A stretch of 64,000 nucleotides of DNA from Flavobacterium xanthum (GCF_900142695.1 NZ_FRBU01000001.1:124001-188000); one strand, 5' to 3'; positions 26,985 through 36,093 are shown, counted from the stretch's first letter. The notes: generated from the sequence alone by a model not told the origin. A program made the numbers and translations.

Positions 26985-27881
26985 ATGAACAATGTAAAAA
27001 ATGTATTCAGTATTAAAGATCTTGAAAACCTTTCAGGTATAAAAGCGCATACAATACGAATATGGGAGAAACGATATGATATTCTGCAGCCCATGCGCAC
27101 GGATACTAACATTCGTTTGTACGATTTGGCTAGCTTACAAAAACTTTTAAATATTACGCTATTACATGATTATGGCTACAAAATATCAAAAATAGCAACC
27201 TATCCTCAAGATAAAATACCGTCTTTAGTACGCGAAATTATTTCGAGTAAAACAGCCAAAAGTCACGCTATTAGTGAGTTTAAAATGGCAATGATGAATT
27301 TTGATCAAGAACTTTTCTTCAATACCTACAATTGGTTAATAGCCGAAAAGTCTTTTAAGGAAATTTTTCATCAAGTTTTTATACCCTTAATGAATGAATT
27401 AGGGTTACTGTGGCAATCAGATACAATTACACCAGCGCACGAACATTTTATCAGCTACTTAATTAAACAAAAGCTATTAATTAATACGGAAAAGCTTCAA
27501 ATTTTAAAACAAACAAAACTTGATAAAGTCTTCGTTTTGTCTCTTCCTATGAATGAAATTCACGAATTGGGTCTTATGTACCTGAATTATGAGATTTTGT
27601 TACATGGTTATAAAACCATTTATTTAGGGGAAAGTATGCCAATTGAAAATCTAAAGGATTTAAAAAATTATTTTGATTCTATAGTTTTTGTCTCGTATCT
27701 AACCGTGCAGCCAGAGCGCGATATGCTGGATGGATACCTTCAAAAAATGTCTGAGGAATTATTAGATGAAACCACTGAATTATGGTACATTGGACGCATG
27801 GTTGAGTTTATAAAAAAAGAAGAACTGCCGGAACGAATCACAACTTTTAATTCAATCACTGAATTAGTTGATTGGATATAA
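26985..27881 (+). CDS. MerR-family regulator with B12-binding domain (CarH/LitR-like light sensor)
   Basis: 298 residues. The MerR winged helix is at residues 8-75 (FSIKDLENLSGIKAHTIRIW, EKRYDILQPMR). A helical B12-binding cap follows with W143-x9-E153-H154 (LLWQSDTITPAHEHF). Then comes a Rossmann-like B12-binding domain with ExHxxG (191-196, EIHELG), whose His is the lower cobalt ligand in CarH. In CarH/LitR proteins adenosylcobalamin-bound tetramers repress carotenoid and photolyase genes in the dark, and light releases them. The adjoining crt and photolyase genes fit that role. A broken paralogue lies at 22399-22689. Cofactor binding is inferred from the motifs. Confidence 0.9.
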   Translation: MNNVKNVFSIKDLENLSGIKAHTIRIWEKRYDILQPMRTDTNIRLYDLASLQKLLNITLLHDYGYKISKIATYPQDKIPSLVREIISSKTAKSHAISEFKMAMMNFDQELFFNTYNWLIAEKSFKEIFHQVFIPLMNELGLLWQSDTITPAHEHFISYLIKQKLLINTEKLQILKQTKLDKVFVLSLPMNEIHELGLMYLNYEILLHGYKTIYLGESMPIENLKDLKNYFDSIVFVSYLTVQPERDMLDGYLQKMSEELLDETTELWYIGRMVEFIKKEELPERITTFNSITELVDWI

Positions 27882-27918
27882 TTGTTTTGTTTAAACTATT
27901 AGTATATTTGCTAAACAA
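27882..27918 (+). promoter_or_regulatory. crtI promoter with flanking inverted repeat
   Basis: The -33 TTG (27882-27884), an 18-base spacer and the -7 TATATTTG (27903-27910) form a consensus promoter, with a very short leader to the ATG at 27919. The inverted repeat TTGTTTA (27887-27893) and TAAACAA (27912-27918) brackets the -7 box, a natural place for a repressor such as the upstream MerR protein. Confidence 0.65.
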
Positions 27919-29388
27919 ATGGAAAAAATAAAAAAGATTACAATAATAGGTTCTGGATTCTCAGCTTTAGCAGCATCTTGTTATTTAGCAAAGAGTGGTC
28001 AGAATGTTACTGTCTATGAGAAGAATGCAACAATAGGAGGCAGAGCGAGACAACTAAAAAAAGAGGGTTTTACGTTTGATATGGGTCCGAGTTGGTACTG
28101 GATGCCCGATGTATTTGATCGTTTTTTTGCTGATTTTGACAAGAAAACAACAGATTATTATGAACTCATAAAATTATCTCCTGCATACCGAGTGTATTAC
28201 GGAATAGATGATTTTATAACTATCGCAGACAATTTAACGGAGATTATCGCAGCCTTTGAAGCCATCGAAAAAGGGAGCGGTGCTTTATTACAAGATTTTA
28301 TGGCTCGGGCCAAAAGTAATTATGATATTGCTATTAAAGATTTAGTGTACCGTCCAGGCGTTTCGCCACTGGAACTAATTACACCACAAACAGCTTTGAA
28401 AGTAGGGGAATTTTTTAGTAACATCAGTAGAGATGTTCGAAAAAAATTCAAAAACGAAAGACTGATTCAAATTCTGGAATTTCCCGTATTGTTTCTTGGA
28501 GCTAAACCTTCTGACACCCCGTCGTTTTATAGTTTTATGAATTATGCCGACTTTGGTCTTGGAACTTGGCACCCAAAAACAGGAATGTTTGATTTAGTGC
28601 GCGCTATGGAAAGTTTAGCGCTAGAATTGGGTGTTACCTTTGAAACCAATGCCAATATTGAAAAGATAATTGTTGAAAATAAAACCGCTGTAGCCATTCA
28701 AGTCAATGGCGCAATTGTAAAATCAGATTTGATATTAAGCGGTGCTGATTACCATCACACGGAGACGTTATTGGATCAAGAACATAGAGCATATTCTGAA
28801 AAATATTGGGATAGCCGCGTTTTTGCTCCTTCCTCGTTATTATTTTATGTAGGTTTTGACAAGAAAATAGAAAATATTTCGCATCACGCTTTGTTTTTTG
28901 ATGTTGATTTTTATCAACATGCCAAAGATATTTACGATGAACCGCAATGGCCAAAAGAACCTTTGTTTTATGCGAACTTCCCTTCATTGACAGATAAAAC
29001 TGCCGCTCCTGAAGGTATGGAATCTGGTTTTTTTCTAGTGCCTTTAGCTCCTGGAATCAATGATACTGAAGCATTACGAGAAGAATATTTTGATAAAATA
29101 ATAGATCGTTTTGAAACTTTAACACAGCAAAGCGTAAAAAATAATATTATATTTAAGGAATCGTTTTGTAAAAATGATTTTGTGTCTGAATATAATTCGT
29201 ACAAAGGGAATGCTTATGGCATGGCAAACACTTTATTACAAACTGCATTTTTAAGACCAAAGCTAAAGAGCAAAAAGGTTAAGAATTTATATTTTACTGG
29301 TCAATTGACCGTTCCTGGACCCGGAGTTCCTCCAGCATTAATTTCTGGAAAATTAGTGTCGGAATTAATTAATAAGCAATTTTCATAA
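27919..29388 (+). CDS. crtI: Phytoene desaturase
   Basis: A 489-residue FAD-dependent CrtI-type desaturase that converts phytoene to lycopene or related polyenes at the membrane. The N-terminal dinucleotide fold is IIGSGFSALAASCYLAKSGQ, followed by the typical GGRARQLKKEGFTFDMGPSWY. The C-terminal CrtI signature is LYFTGQLTVPGPGVPPALIS. It is the first gene of the crtI-crtB-crtZ run, 8 bases before crtB. Confidence 0.95.
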   Translation: MEKIKKITIIGSGFSALAASCYLAKSGQNVTVYEKNATIGGRARQLKKEGFTFDMGPSWYWMPDVFDRFFADFDKKTTDYYELIKLSPAYRVYYGIDDFITIADNLTEIIAAFEAIEKGSGALLQDFMARAKSNYDIAIKDLVYRPGVSPLELITPQTALKVGEFFSNISRDVRKKFKNERLIQILEFPVLFLGAKPSDTPSFYSFMNYADFGLGTWHPKTGMFDLVRAMESLALELGVTFETNANIEKIIVENKTAVAIQVNGAIVKSDLILSGADYHHTETLLDQEHRAYSEKYWDSRVFAPSSLLFYVGFDKKIENISHHALFFDVDFYQHAKDIYDEPQWPKEPLFYANFPSLTDKTAAPEGMESGFFLVPLAPGINDTEALREEYFDKIIDRFETLTQQSVKNNIIFKESFCKNDFVSEYNSYKGNAYGMANTLLQTAFLRPKLKSKKVKNLYFTGQLTVPGPGVPPALISGKLVSELINKQFS

Positions 29389-29395
29389 CAATAGT

Positions 29396-30235
29396 ATGAA
29401 GGAATTATTTGATGATGTGTCTTTTAAGTGTAGCAAGTTAGTTACAAAAAGCTATAGTACCTCTTTTTCTCTGGCGGTGTATATGTTGTCGCCTAGTATA
29501 AGAGATGCCATTTATAGCATTTACGGTTTTGTTCGTTTTGCGGATGAAATTGTGGATACCTTTCATGGTTACGATAAAGAGAGTCTAATTACAGAGTTTG
29601 AAGAGGATTATTACCGAGCGTTTGATAGAGGAATTAGTTTAAATCCAATCCTGAATTCATTTCAACAAACAGTGAAAGAATATAATATCACTGATGATTT
29701 GATTCAAGCTTTTTTAAAGAGCATGAAATTGGATTTGATAAAATCGGATTATCATAGTAAAGCCGAGTATGATGCGTACATCTACGGTTCCGCTGATGTG
29801 GTTGGATTGATGTGTCTCAAAGTTTTTGTAGCGGGGGACAACAAAAGATATGAGCAACTGAAAGACGAAGCCATGCGATTAGGATCTGCTTTTCAAAAAG
29901 TAAATTTTTTACGTGATTTGAAGGATGATAATTTAGTGTTGAACCGTAATTATTTTCCAGGTGTCGATTTGAATTCATTCGATGAAAATGCAAAAACCGC
30001 AATCATCAATGAAATCGAAGAAGATTTCAGAGTCGCTTATGAAGGAATTGTAAAACTTCCTATCGAAGCTAAGTTTGGCGTATACACCGCTTTTGTGTAC
30101 TACAAAAAACTATTAAAAAAGTTAGAAAACACGCCTTGCCACGAAATAGGAAATGCCAGAATCCGAGTTTCTAATTACACAAAAGCGGGCTTATTAGCTA
30201 AGTCTTTTGTTTCTTATAAATTAAAGTTAGTTTAA
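29396..30235 (+). CDS. crtB: Phytoene synthase
   Basis: A 279-residue trans-isoprenyl synthase that condenses two geranylgeranyl diphosphates to phytoene. Both Asp-rich motifs are present: FADEIVD near residue 50 and NFLRDLKDD near residue 170. The family segment YIYGSADVVGLMCL lies between them. It follows crtI after 7 bases and precedes crtZ by 46, so the three are probably one transcript. Confidence 0.95.
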   Translation: MKELFDDVSFKCSKLVTKSYSTSFSLAVYMLSPSIRDAIYSIYGFVRFADEIVDTFHGYDKESLITEFEEDYYRAFDRGISLNPILNSFQQTVKEYNITDDLIQAFLKSMKLDLIKSDYHSKAEYDAYIYGSADVVGLMCLKVFVAGDNKRYEQLKDEAMRLGSAFQKVNFLRDLKDDNLVLNRNYFPGVDLNSFDENAKTAIINEIEEDFRVAYEGIVKLPIEAKFGVYTAFVYYKKLLKKLENTPCHEIGNARIRVSNYTKAGLLAKSFVSYKLKLV

Positions 30236-30281
30236 TTTGCAACTTATTTTAAAGGATTGTTATACTTAAATATAGAATAAA

Positions 30282-30722
30282 ATGATATTTTTTTTGATTT
30301 TTCTAGGAACTTTTTTAATAATGGAATGTGTTACTTGGTGCACTCATAAATACGTAATGCACGGCTCTATGTGGTATTTCCATGCCGATCACCACCAACC
30401 TAAATACGCAAATATATTCGAACGAAATGATATCTTTTTTGTGATTTTTGCGGCGCCGAGTATTGCGCTTTTTTATTATGGAGTTGAAGGGGGATTGAAT
30501 TATAAATTCTTCATCGGGCTAGGAATTATGTTTTATGGTTTGTGTTATTTTTTAATTCACGATGTATTAATTCACCAACGTTTCAAATGGTTCAAACACA
30601 CGAATAATAAGTATTTAGTCGGCTTGCGTAAAGCACACAAAGTACACCACAAACATTTGGGTAAAGCCCACGGAGAATGTTTCGGAATGTTATTTGTACC
30701 TTTTAAATATTATAAAATTTAA
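30282..30722 (+). CDS. crtZ: Beta-carotene hydroxylase (fatty acid hydroxylase superfamily)
   Basis: A 146-residue membrane di-iron hydroxylase. The His-box set of CrtZ is complete: HKYVMHG, HADHHQP, HDVLIHQR and HKVHHKHLGKAHGE. Hydrophobic segments surround the boxes. It hydroxylates the beta rings of carotene to give zeaxanthin-type xanthophylls. No lycopene cyclase, which must act before it, is encoded nearby. Confidence 0.93.
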   Translation: MIFFLIFLGTFLIMECVTWCTHKYVMHGSMWYFHADHHQPKYANIFERNDIFFVIFAAPSIALFYYGVEGGLNYKFFIGLGIMFYGLCYFLIHDVLIHQRFKWFKHTNNKYLVGLRKAHKVHHKHLGKAHGECFGMLFVPFKYYKI

Positions 30723-30730
30723 GTTTAATT

Positions 30731-30848
30731 GGGGCGTGACCCCACTTTCACTAGCGTTACAGCGGGGTCGGGCAATCCGTTCCCGCTTTTTTTATACTGC
30801 CTTGACAGGCTGTATAATAAAGAGCTCCACTGCTGTCCCTCACGCAGG
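30731..30848. repeat. GC-rich intergenic repeat-like element
   Basis: About 118 bases much richer in G+C than the surroundings, lying between crtZ and the SRPBCC gene. The ends carry GCGTGA (30734-30739) and its complement TCACGC (30840-30845). Inside are GGGGTCGGGCAATCCG and a hairpin ATACTGCCT ... AGGCTGTAT. I recall similar GGGTCGGGC-TATCCG elements scattered in Flavobacterium intergenic regions; a genome search would confirm. Confidence 0.6.
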
Positions 30849-30887
30849 CTTGTCCGTAAGACACTAATTATTTCTAAAACACCAATC

Positions 30888-31349
30888 ATGAAAATATACA
30901 AACAAGAAACAGTGCAACACGTAAATGCAACTGTTGAAGAATGCTGGGCTTTTTTTTCAAATCCAAAAAATCTTCAAAAAATTACACCAGAAGGAATGGG
31001 TTTTCAAATCACGGATTTTGATCAAAAATCGATGTATCCTGGACAAATCATTCAGTATAAAGTAACCCCACTTTTTGGAATAACTTTATCTTGGATGACG
31101 CTAATTACTCAAGTAAAGGAAAATAGTTATTTCATAGACGAGCAAAAATTTGGTCCCTACAGTTTTTGGCACCATAAGCATTTCTTTGAAGCCACTCCCA
31201 CCGGAACCAAAATGACAGATGTGGTACATTACGGATTGCCACTTGGCTTTTTAGGCCGAATCATGAACACATTGGTCGTTAAAAATAAATTGAAATCCAT
31301 TTTCGAATACCGTGTTACTAAAGTGGATGAAATGTTTAATTCAAAATAA
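30888..31349 (+). CDS. SRPBCC family protein
   Basis: A 153-residue protein of the START/Bet v 1-like SRPBCC fold. The usual opening is VQHVNATVEECWAFFSNPKN, followed by LQKITPEGMGFQI, and the end is a long C-terminal helix. Such proteins bind hydrophobic ligands; members often accompany carotenoid and photolyase genes. The start at 30888 (MKIYKQETV) is chosen because a longer frame from 30729 runs through the GC-rich repeat and looks non-coding. The stop overlaps the photolyase start (ATAATGAG), suggesting coupled translation. Confidence 0.85.
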   Translation: MKIYKQETVQHVNATVEECWAFFSNPKNLQKITPEGMGFQITDFDQKSMYPGQIIQYKVTPLFGITLSWMTLITQVKENSYFIDEQKFGPYSFWHHKHFFEATPTGTKMTDVVHYGLPLGFLGRIMNTLVVKNKLKSIFEYRVTKVDEMFNSK

Positions 31350-32644
31350 TGAGCAAGCAAGAAGTTTCTATTTTTTGGTTTAGACGCGACTTGCGTCTGG
31401 AGGATAACGTAGGTTTATATCAAGCGCTGCAGTCTAAATTTCCAGTGATTCCTTTATTTATTTTTGATGATGCCATTTTAGACAGTTTACCAAAAAATGA
31501 TGCTCGTGTAGGTTTTATCCATGAATCACTTTCGAAAATAAATATACAATTACAAGAAATTGGTAGTTCACTTTTAGTAAAAAAAGGAAAAACTATTGAT
31601 GTTTGGAAAGCGCTTATTGAAGAGTTTGAGGTCAAGGAAGTTTTCTTCAATAAAGATTATGAACCGTATGCGATACAACGTGACACCGTAATTTGTGAAC
31701 TTTTAGAAACCAATAAAACCATTGCTTATTCTTTTAAAGACCAAGTCATTTTCGAAGAAAAAGAAATCACAAAAGCGGACGGATTGCCTTATACAGTTTA
31801 CACGCCTTTTAAAAATAAGTGGCTGGAAAAATACAAATCAATGGCTCCGGTTCAAGAATACGATACCGCAGCGCATTTTTCTAACTTTCACAGAAATCGT
31901 TTTGCTTTTCCCACGCTAGAACAAATAGGGTTTGAAGAAAGTACGATAAAAGTCAAACCGCACAATCTTACTTTTGTTGCTAATTATCAAGACATAAGAG
32001 ACTTTCCAGCCTTAGATAAAACCTCATATTTGTCGCCACATTTGCGTTTTGGAACCGTGAGCGTTCGTAAATTAGTCAATTGGGCGTTTCATAAAAATGA
32101 TGTCTTTTTGAGTGAATTGATTTGGAGAGAATTCTTTATGCAAATATTATTCAGTTTTCCAAAAGTCGTTACCCAAAATTTCAAAGCAGCGTATGATGGG
32201 ATTCAATGGCGTAATAATGAGGAAGATTTTAAGCGTTGGTGTTCTGGAACAACAGGTTATCCAATGGTTGATGCCGGAATGCGTCAACTCAATGAAACCG
32301 GATACATGCACAATAGGGTTCGCATGGTGGTTGCGAGTTTTCTTATCAAACATTTAATGATTCAATGGCAATGGGGTGAAGCTTATTTTGCTGAAAAATT
32401 ATTGGATTATGACATGTCTGCCAATGTTGGAAACTGGCAATGGGCAGCAGGAACCGGTTGTGATGCTGCGCCTTATTTCCGTGTTTTTAATCCAGAAATC
32501 CAACAGAAAAAGTTCGATGAAAAGGGTATTTATATTCGGAAATGGATCAAAGAATTTGATTTAGGATATGGGAAACCTATGGTAGAGCACGCTATGGCCA
32601 GAGATAGAGCGATTGCCACTTACAAAGCCGGAATTCTGAAGTAA
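31349..32644 (+). CDS. Deoxyribodipyrimidine photolyase (class I type)
   Basis: A 431-residue flavoprotein that repairs UV-induced pyrimidine dimers using blue light. The N-terminal antenna domain starts FWFRRDLRLEDNVGLYQAL. The C-terminal FAD domain has the hallmarks WREFFMQILF, MVDAGMRQLNETGYMHNRVRM, and the signature DYDMSANVGNWQWAAGTGCD, then APYFRVFNP. Length is slightly below the usual ~470. It is one of three photolyase-family genes in this island, and the only one on the crt strand. Confidence 0.94.
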   Translation: MSKQEVSIFWFRRDLRLEDNVGLYQALQSKFPVIPLFIFDDAILDSLPKNDARVGFIHESLSKINIQLQEIGSSLLVKKGKTIDVWKALIEEFEVKEVFFNKDYEPYAIQRDTVICELLETNKTIAYSFKDQVIFEEKEITKADGLPYTVYTPFKNKWLEKYKSMAPVQEYDTAAHFSNFHRNRFAFPTLEQIGFEESTIKVKPHNLTFVANYQDIRDFPALDKTSYLSPHLRFGTVSVRKLVNWAFHKNDVFLSELIWREFFMQILFSFPKVVTQNFKAAYDGIQWRNNEEDFKRWCSGTTGYPMVDAGMRQLNETGYMHNRVRMVVASFLIKHLMIQWQWGEAYFAEKLLDYDMSANVGNWQWAAGTGCDAAPYFRVFNPEIQQKKFDEKGIYIRKWIKEFDLGYGKPMVEHAMARDRAIATYKAGILK

Positions 32645-32651
32645 TTTATTT

Positions 32652-32711
32652 AACATATAAGTCATGTAAGTTTTAGATAATTTAAAGAAAAACTTATATG
32701 ACTTATATGTT
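32652..32711. terminator. Long hairpin between convergent photolyase and SDR genes
   Basis: The arms AACATATAAGTCATGTAAG plus TTTT (32652-32674) and AAAACTTATATGACTTATAT plus GTT (32689-32711) pair over 23 bases with one mismatch. The hairpin is AT-rich and lies between convergent stops, so it is a likely bidirectional terminator. Confidence 0.7.
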
Positions 32712-32719
32712 TATAAATA

Positions 32720-34138
32720 TTATTTAATCAATTTCTTCAGCATTCCTTCGAAAATAAATCCATGAAACGGCAAAACAGAATACCAGTATAATTTTCCCCA
32801 AATCCCTCTAGGTCTAAAAGTCGCTGCTTGATACAACGTATTTCCGATAATTTTGAATTCTAGCCAAGCTTCACCAGGCAGTTTCATTTCGGCAAATAGG
32901 ATTAATTTTCCTTCTTCTTTATTGGCATACAAAACGCGCCAAAAGTCTAAAGCATCCCCAGAATGAATATCATGTCTATTTGTTCGTCCTCTTCGAGATC
33001 CTACTCCACCATATAATTTATCAATAAAGCCACGTAAATCCCACAACCAATCACCGTAATACCAACCCGTATCACCACCAATAGACCAAATTCTTTGTAT
33101 AGTAAAATCGCGATCTATAATTTCCATTTTGCGACGGTCAATAAAGCAATCCTTTTTTGGAACCTTTAAATATTCCGACATATTGCTACTAAAACGCCCG
33201 CTAATTAAGGAATCTTTCCAGCTCGAAGCTACTTTGTCTTCATCTACTTTTATCAGAGCACGGGAAAGTGCCTGTTTGTAGGTCATTGGTGTTACATGCA
33301 ATAACTCATTGATTCGGTTATCACTGCAGACTACTTCTACTTTCATGCTGCTGACTAGTGCTGAGGCCAGTCTATAGGAAGTTGAGGTTACAAAATACAA
33401 CCAGTAGGAGGATAATTTTGGCGTCATTACAGGAACGGTAAAAATCCATCGCTTTAATTTTTTTGCTTCTGCAAATCCTAAAAGCATTTCTTTGTACGTT
33501 AAAATATCAGGTCCTCCAATGTCAAAACTTTGATTGTAGGTTACTGGATTAAGTAATGATTTAGATAAAAAATCAAGAACATCCGGAATAGCAATAGGTT
33601 GACATTTAGTATTGAGCCATTTTGGGGTAATCATGATGGGCAATTTATTGACTAAATCCCGAATGATCTCAAACGATGCACTTCCTGATCCTACAATAAT
33701 TCCAGCTCGTAGTGTTGTAGTAGCATAAGTACCCGTGTTTAAAATCTCTTCTACTTTTTTTCTGGATGATAAATGTTTGGATAATGATTTATCGTTGACA
33801 ATTCCACTCAAATAAATAACTTGTTTGGCTTGGGTTTGATTCAGTCGTTGCACAAAATTCCGAGCTGAAATACTTTCTAATTCATCAAAATTTGTAGCAG
33901 ATCCTGACATGGAATGAATAAGATAATAAGCAGCATCGATTTGTTCTGGAATGGCAGCTAATGTATCTTGCTGTAGAAAATCCACTTCAATGACCGAAAC
34001 TTTGTCTTGAAATTCAATTGGGCAATTAAACCTGTTTTTGTCTCTTACGCAACAAATTACGTCGTGTCCTTCACCTATCAATAAGGGTAGAAGTCGCTTT
34101 CCAATATAACCTGTTGCGCCTGTTAAGAGAATTTTCAT
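32720..34138 (-). CDS. SDR-type NAD(P)-binding protein with DUF2867 domain
   Basis: A 472-residue protein. The N-terminal atypical SDR fold (LLTGATGYIGKRLLPLLIGE) covers about residues 1-290. The C-terminal DUF2867 domain has GGDTGWYYGDWLWDLRGFID, then GVGSRRGR, and ends RPRGIWGKLYWYSVLPFHGF. This two-domain family is often found in photolyase clusters, but its reaction is unknown. It is the last gene of the - strand light cluster, with 116 bases to folE. Confidence 0.87.
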   Translation of the reverse strand: MKILLTGATGYIGKRLLPLLIGEGHDVICCVRDKNRFNCPIEFQDKVSVIEVDFLQQDTLAAIPEQIDAAYYLIHSMSGSATNFDELESISARNFVQRLNQTQAKQVIYLSGIVNDKSLSKHLSSRKKVEEILNTGTYATTTLRAGIIVGSGSASFEIIRDLVNKLPIMITPKWLNTKCQPIAIPDVLDFLSKSLLNPVTYNQSFDIGGPDILTYKEMLLGFAEAKKLKRWIFTVPVMTPKLSSYWLYFVTSTSYRLASALVSSMKVEVVCSDNRINELLHVTPMTYKQALSRALIKVDEDKVASSWKDSLISGRFSSNMSEYLKVPKKDCFIDRRKMEIIDRDFTIQRIWSIGGDTGWYYGDWLWDLRGFIDKLYGGVGSRRGRTNRHDIHSGDALDFWRVLYANKEEGKLILFAEMKLPGEAWLEFKIIGNTLYQAATFRPRGIWGKLYWYSVLPFHGFIFEGMLKKLIK

Positions 34139-34254
34139 GATTTTGTTTTTTGTCGATACATTGTAAACTTAGCAATAATTTAGTCACAAATGACGAACTA
34201 TTTTACGGCTTTTTTTCAGCCTTTTTTAGTGTACCAAATTTTTTGAATTCCAAA

Positions 34255-34866
34255 TTAACTGAATTTATTAGAAATTAAACTGATAAATTCTTTTCTAGTC
34301 TTGTCTTTTTCAAATGCTCCTGTAAAAGAAGAAGTGGTTGTAACTGAGTTTTGTTTTTGAATACCACGCATTTGCATACACATGTGTTGTGCTTCAATTA
34401 CAACGGCGACCCCAAGTGGATTTAATGCCTCTTGAATACAATCTTTAATTTGGTCCGTCAAGCGTTCTTGTACTTGCATTCTTCTGGCAAAAGCATCCAC
34501 AATTCTTGGGATTTTGCTTAAACCTACAATCTTTCCATTTGGAATATAGGCTACATGTGCCTTACCAAAAAATGGAAGCATATGGTGTTCGCACATCGAA
34601 TACACTTCAATATCTTTCACCACAATCATTTGTTTGTGGTCTTCAGTAAACATAGCCGATTGAAGTATTTCTAGAGGATCTAATCCGTAACCATGTGTTA
34701 AATATTGCATGGCTTTTGCTACTCTTTCAGGAGTTTTTTCTAGACCTTCACGAGTGACATCTTCACCTAGATTGTCAATTATAGTTTTATAATTATCTGC
34801 TAGTGATGCTGTTATTTCCGCGTCGTACTGCTCAATTTTCTCGTAGCTTTTTAGTTCTTTTATCAT
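34255..34866 (-). CDS. folE: GTP cyclohydrolase I
   Basis: A 203-residue enzyme converting GTP to dihydroneopterin triphosphate, the entry step to folates and other pterins. The zinc and catalytic motif is [19 protein letters not shown], with further conserved RLTDQI and [10 protein letters not shown]. In this location it may feed the folate antenna chromophore of the neighbouring photolyases; that is inference from position, as such a copy is recurrent in light-induced clusters. Whether another folE exists in the genome is unknown. Confidence 0.95.
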   Translation of the reverse strand: MIKELKSYEKIEQYDAEITASLADNYKTIIDNLGEDVTREGLEKTPERVAKAMQYLTHGYGLDPLEILQSAMFTEDHKQMIVVKDIEVYSMCEHHMLPFFGKAHVAYIPNGKIVGLSKIPRIVDAFARRMQVQERLTDQIKDCIQEALNPLGVAVVIEAQHMCMQMRGIQKQNSVTTTSSFTGAFEKDKTRKEFISLISNKFS

Positions 34867-35020
34867 CGTATTCTATATTTCAATTATATATTGGGCTAAT
34901 TATTTTATCTTTTTAAATGCGTTCTGAAGCATTTTTTATTTAAACCATTCGATGATTAACAATAAGTAATCGCGTTAACGTACTAGTCTTAATTTCTTAC
35001 TGGTAGAAAATTCTGTTTTA

Positions 35021-35704
35021 TTATATTTTAAAAGTCACTATTCCGTAATCCATCTCGAACACTTGACCTGAAATTGATTTTGCATCTTCCGAAATCAAGA
35101 AGTTTGCCATATTGGCTACTTCTTCCGGTTTCAAATAACCTTTCATGGGGTGGCGCTCAATCATGTTTTCTTTCATGCGATCGTTTCTCAAGATATTAGC
35201 CGAAAGTGAAGTTTCAGTAATAGTTGGAGCAATGGCATTGATCCGCACTACTGAAGCTAACTCGGCACCTAACGATTTTACTAATCCTTCGACTCCCGCT
35301 TTTGCAGTAGCAATACTAGCATGAAAAGGCATTCCTAATTTAGCGGCTACGGTGCTGAATAGAATAATAGATGGATTTGTTCCTTTCTTTAAAACTGGTA
35401 AGTATTTCTGAATGGATTTTACAGCTCCAATGACATTTATTTCAAAATCATTTCTAAAGTCCTCAATACTCAGACTTCCTATAGGTTTTAAATTTATAGA
35501 ACCCGGACAATAAATCAGTGTATCTATGACTTCTATTTCTGGTAGCGCATCTTGTAAAACATCCACGGTAAAATGTTTCAGATTGGCATGTGTAATTTCT
35601 GGCGCATTTCTGCTGATGTTGTAGACTATGTTGTTCTTCAATTGTTGCAACAAAATGGCATTACCAATTCCTTTACTACCACCAATGATTACTATGTTTT
35701 TCAT
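35021..35704 (-). CDS. SDR-family protein with the catalytic Tyr replaced
   Basis: A 227-residue short-chain dehydrogenase/reductase fold. The cofactor motif GGSKGIG (8-14) is intact, Ser117 is present in LFSTVA, and Lys135 in IATAK. The position of the catalytic Tyr four residues before Lys is Ile131, so the usual YxxxK reads IATAK. It may be a non-standard SDR or a pseudo-enzyme. The C-terminus has the family's SGQVFEMDYG. It lies between TIGR03643 and folE in the light cluster. Confidence 0.88.
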   Translation of the reverse strand: MKNIVIIGGSKGIGNAILLQQLKNNIVYNISRNAPEITHANLKHFTVDVLQDALPEIEVIDTLIYCPGSINLKPIGSLSIEDFRNDFEINVIGAVKSIQKYLPVLKKGTNPSIILFSTVAAKLGMPFHASIATAKAGVEGLVKSLGAELASVVRINAIAPTITETSLSANILRNDRMKENMIERHPMKGYLKPEEVANMANFLISEDAKSISGQVFEMDYGIVTFKI

Positions 35705-35760
35705 ATATTGTTCAATTAGTTATTTAATTCTATTCGGTATTTTCTTATTGCTTTCCGAAG

Positions 35761-36045
35761 CTATCTTTTAGAAATTTTGTTGTTGTTAATCTGTCGTTGC
35801 ATCGTACACTTAAAACGTCCTTCCCTAAAGTCTCTTCGCTTTTCATGTTTTGTTTTACGACCTTGTACTCTTTCGCGCCACATTCTAAAACTGGAAGGTT
35901 TCATTTCGGTGCGCATTAACTCAATTACTTCTTGTTCTTTTAAGCCAAATTGCAGTAAAATAGCATCAAACGTAGTTCGATCCTCCCAAGCCATTTCTAT
36001 AATTCTATCTTTTTCTAAATCAGTGAGTTCTTTTTTAATAGTCAC
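35761..36045 (-). CDS. TIGR03643 family protein
   Basis: A 94-residue basic protein. ELTDLEKDRIIEMAWEDRTT, then FDAILLQFGLKEQEVIELMR, looks like a helix-turn-helix unit. It continues TEMKPSSFRMWRERVQGRKT, then KHEKRR. This matches my memory of the TIGR03643 family, small proteins of unknown function that accompany photolyases and cryptochromes. A DNA- or RNA-binding role is plausible from the HTH-like start and basic tail, but unproven. Confidence 0.85.
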   Translation of the reverse strand: MTIKKELTDLEKDRIIEMAWEDRTTFDAILLQFGLKEQEVIELMRTEMKPSSFRMWRERVQGRKTKHEKRRDFREGRFKCTMQRQINNNKISKR

Positions 36046-36093
36046 GGTATTTTATTTTTTAATGTTGAGGTTAATTGCTAGATTCTATCGGTA

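Noticed and set aside
30729..30887. 53-codon upstream extension of the SRPBCC frame
   Set aside because: It runs through the GC-rich repeat element and reads as low-quality protein; the family fold begins at 30888.
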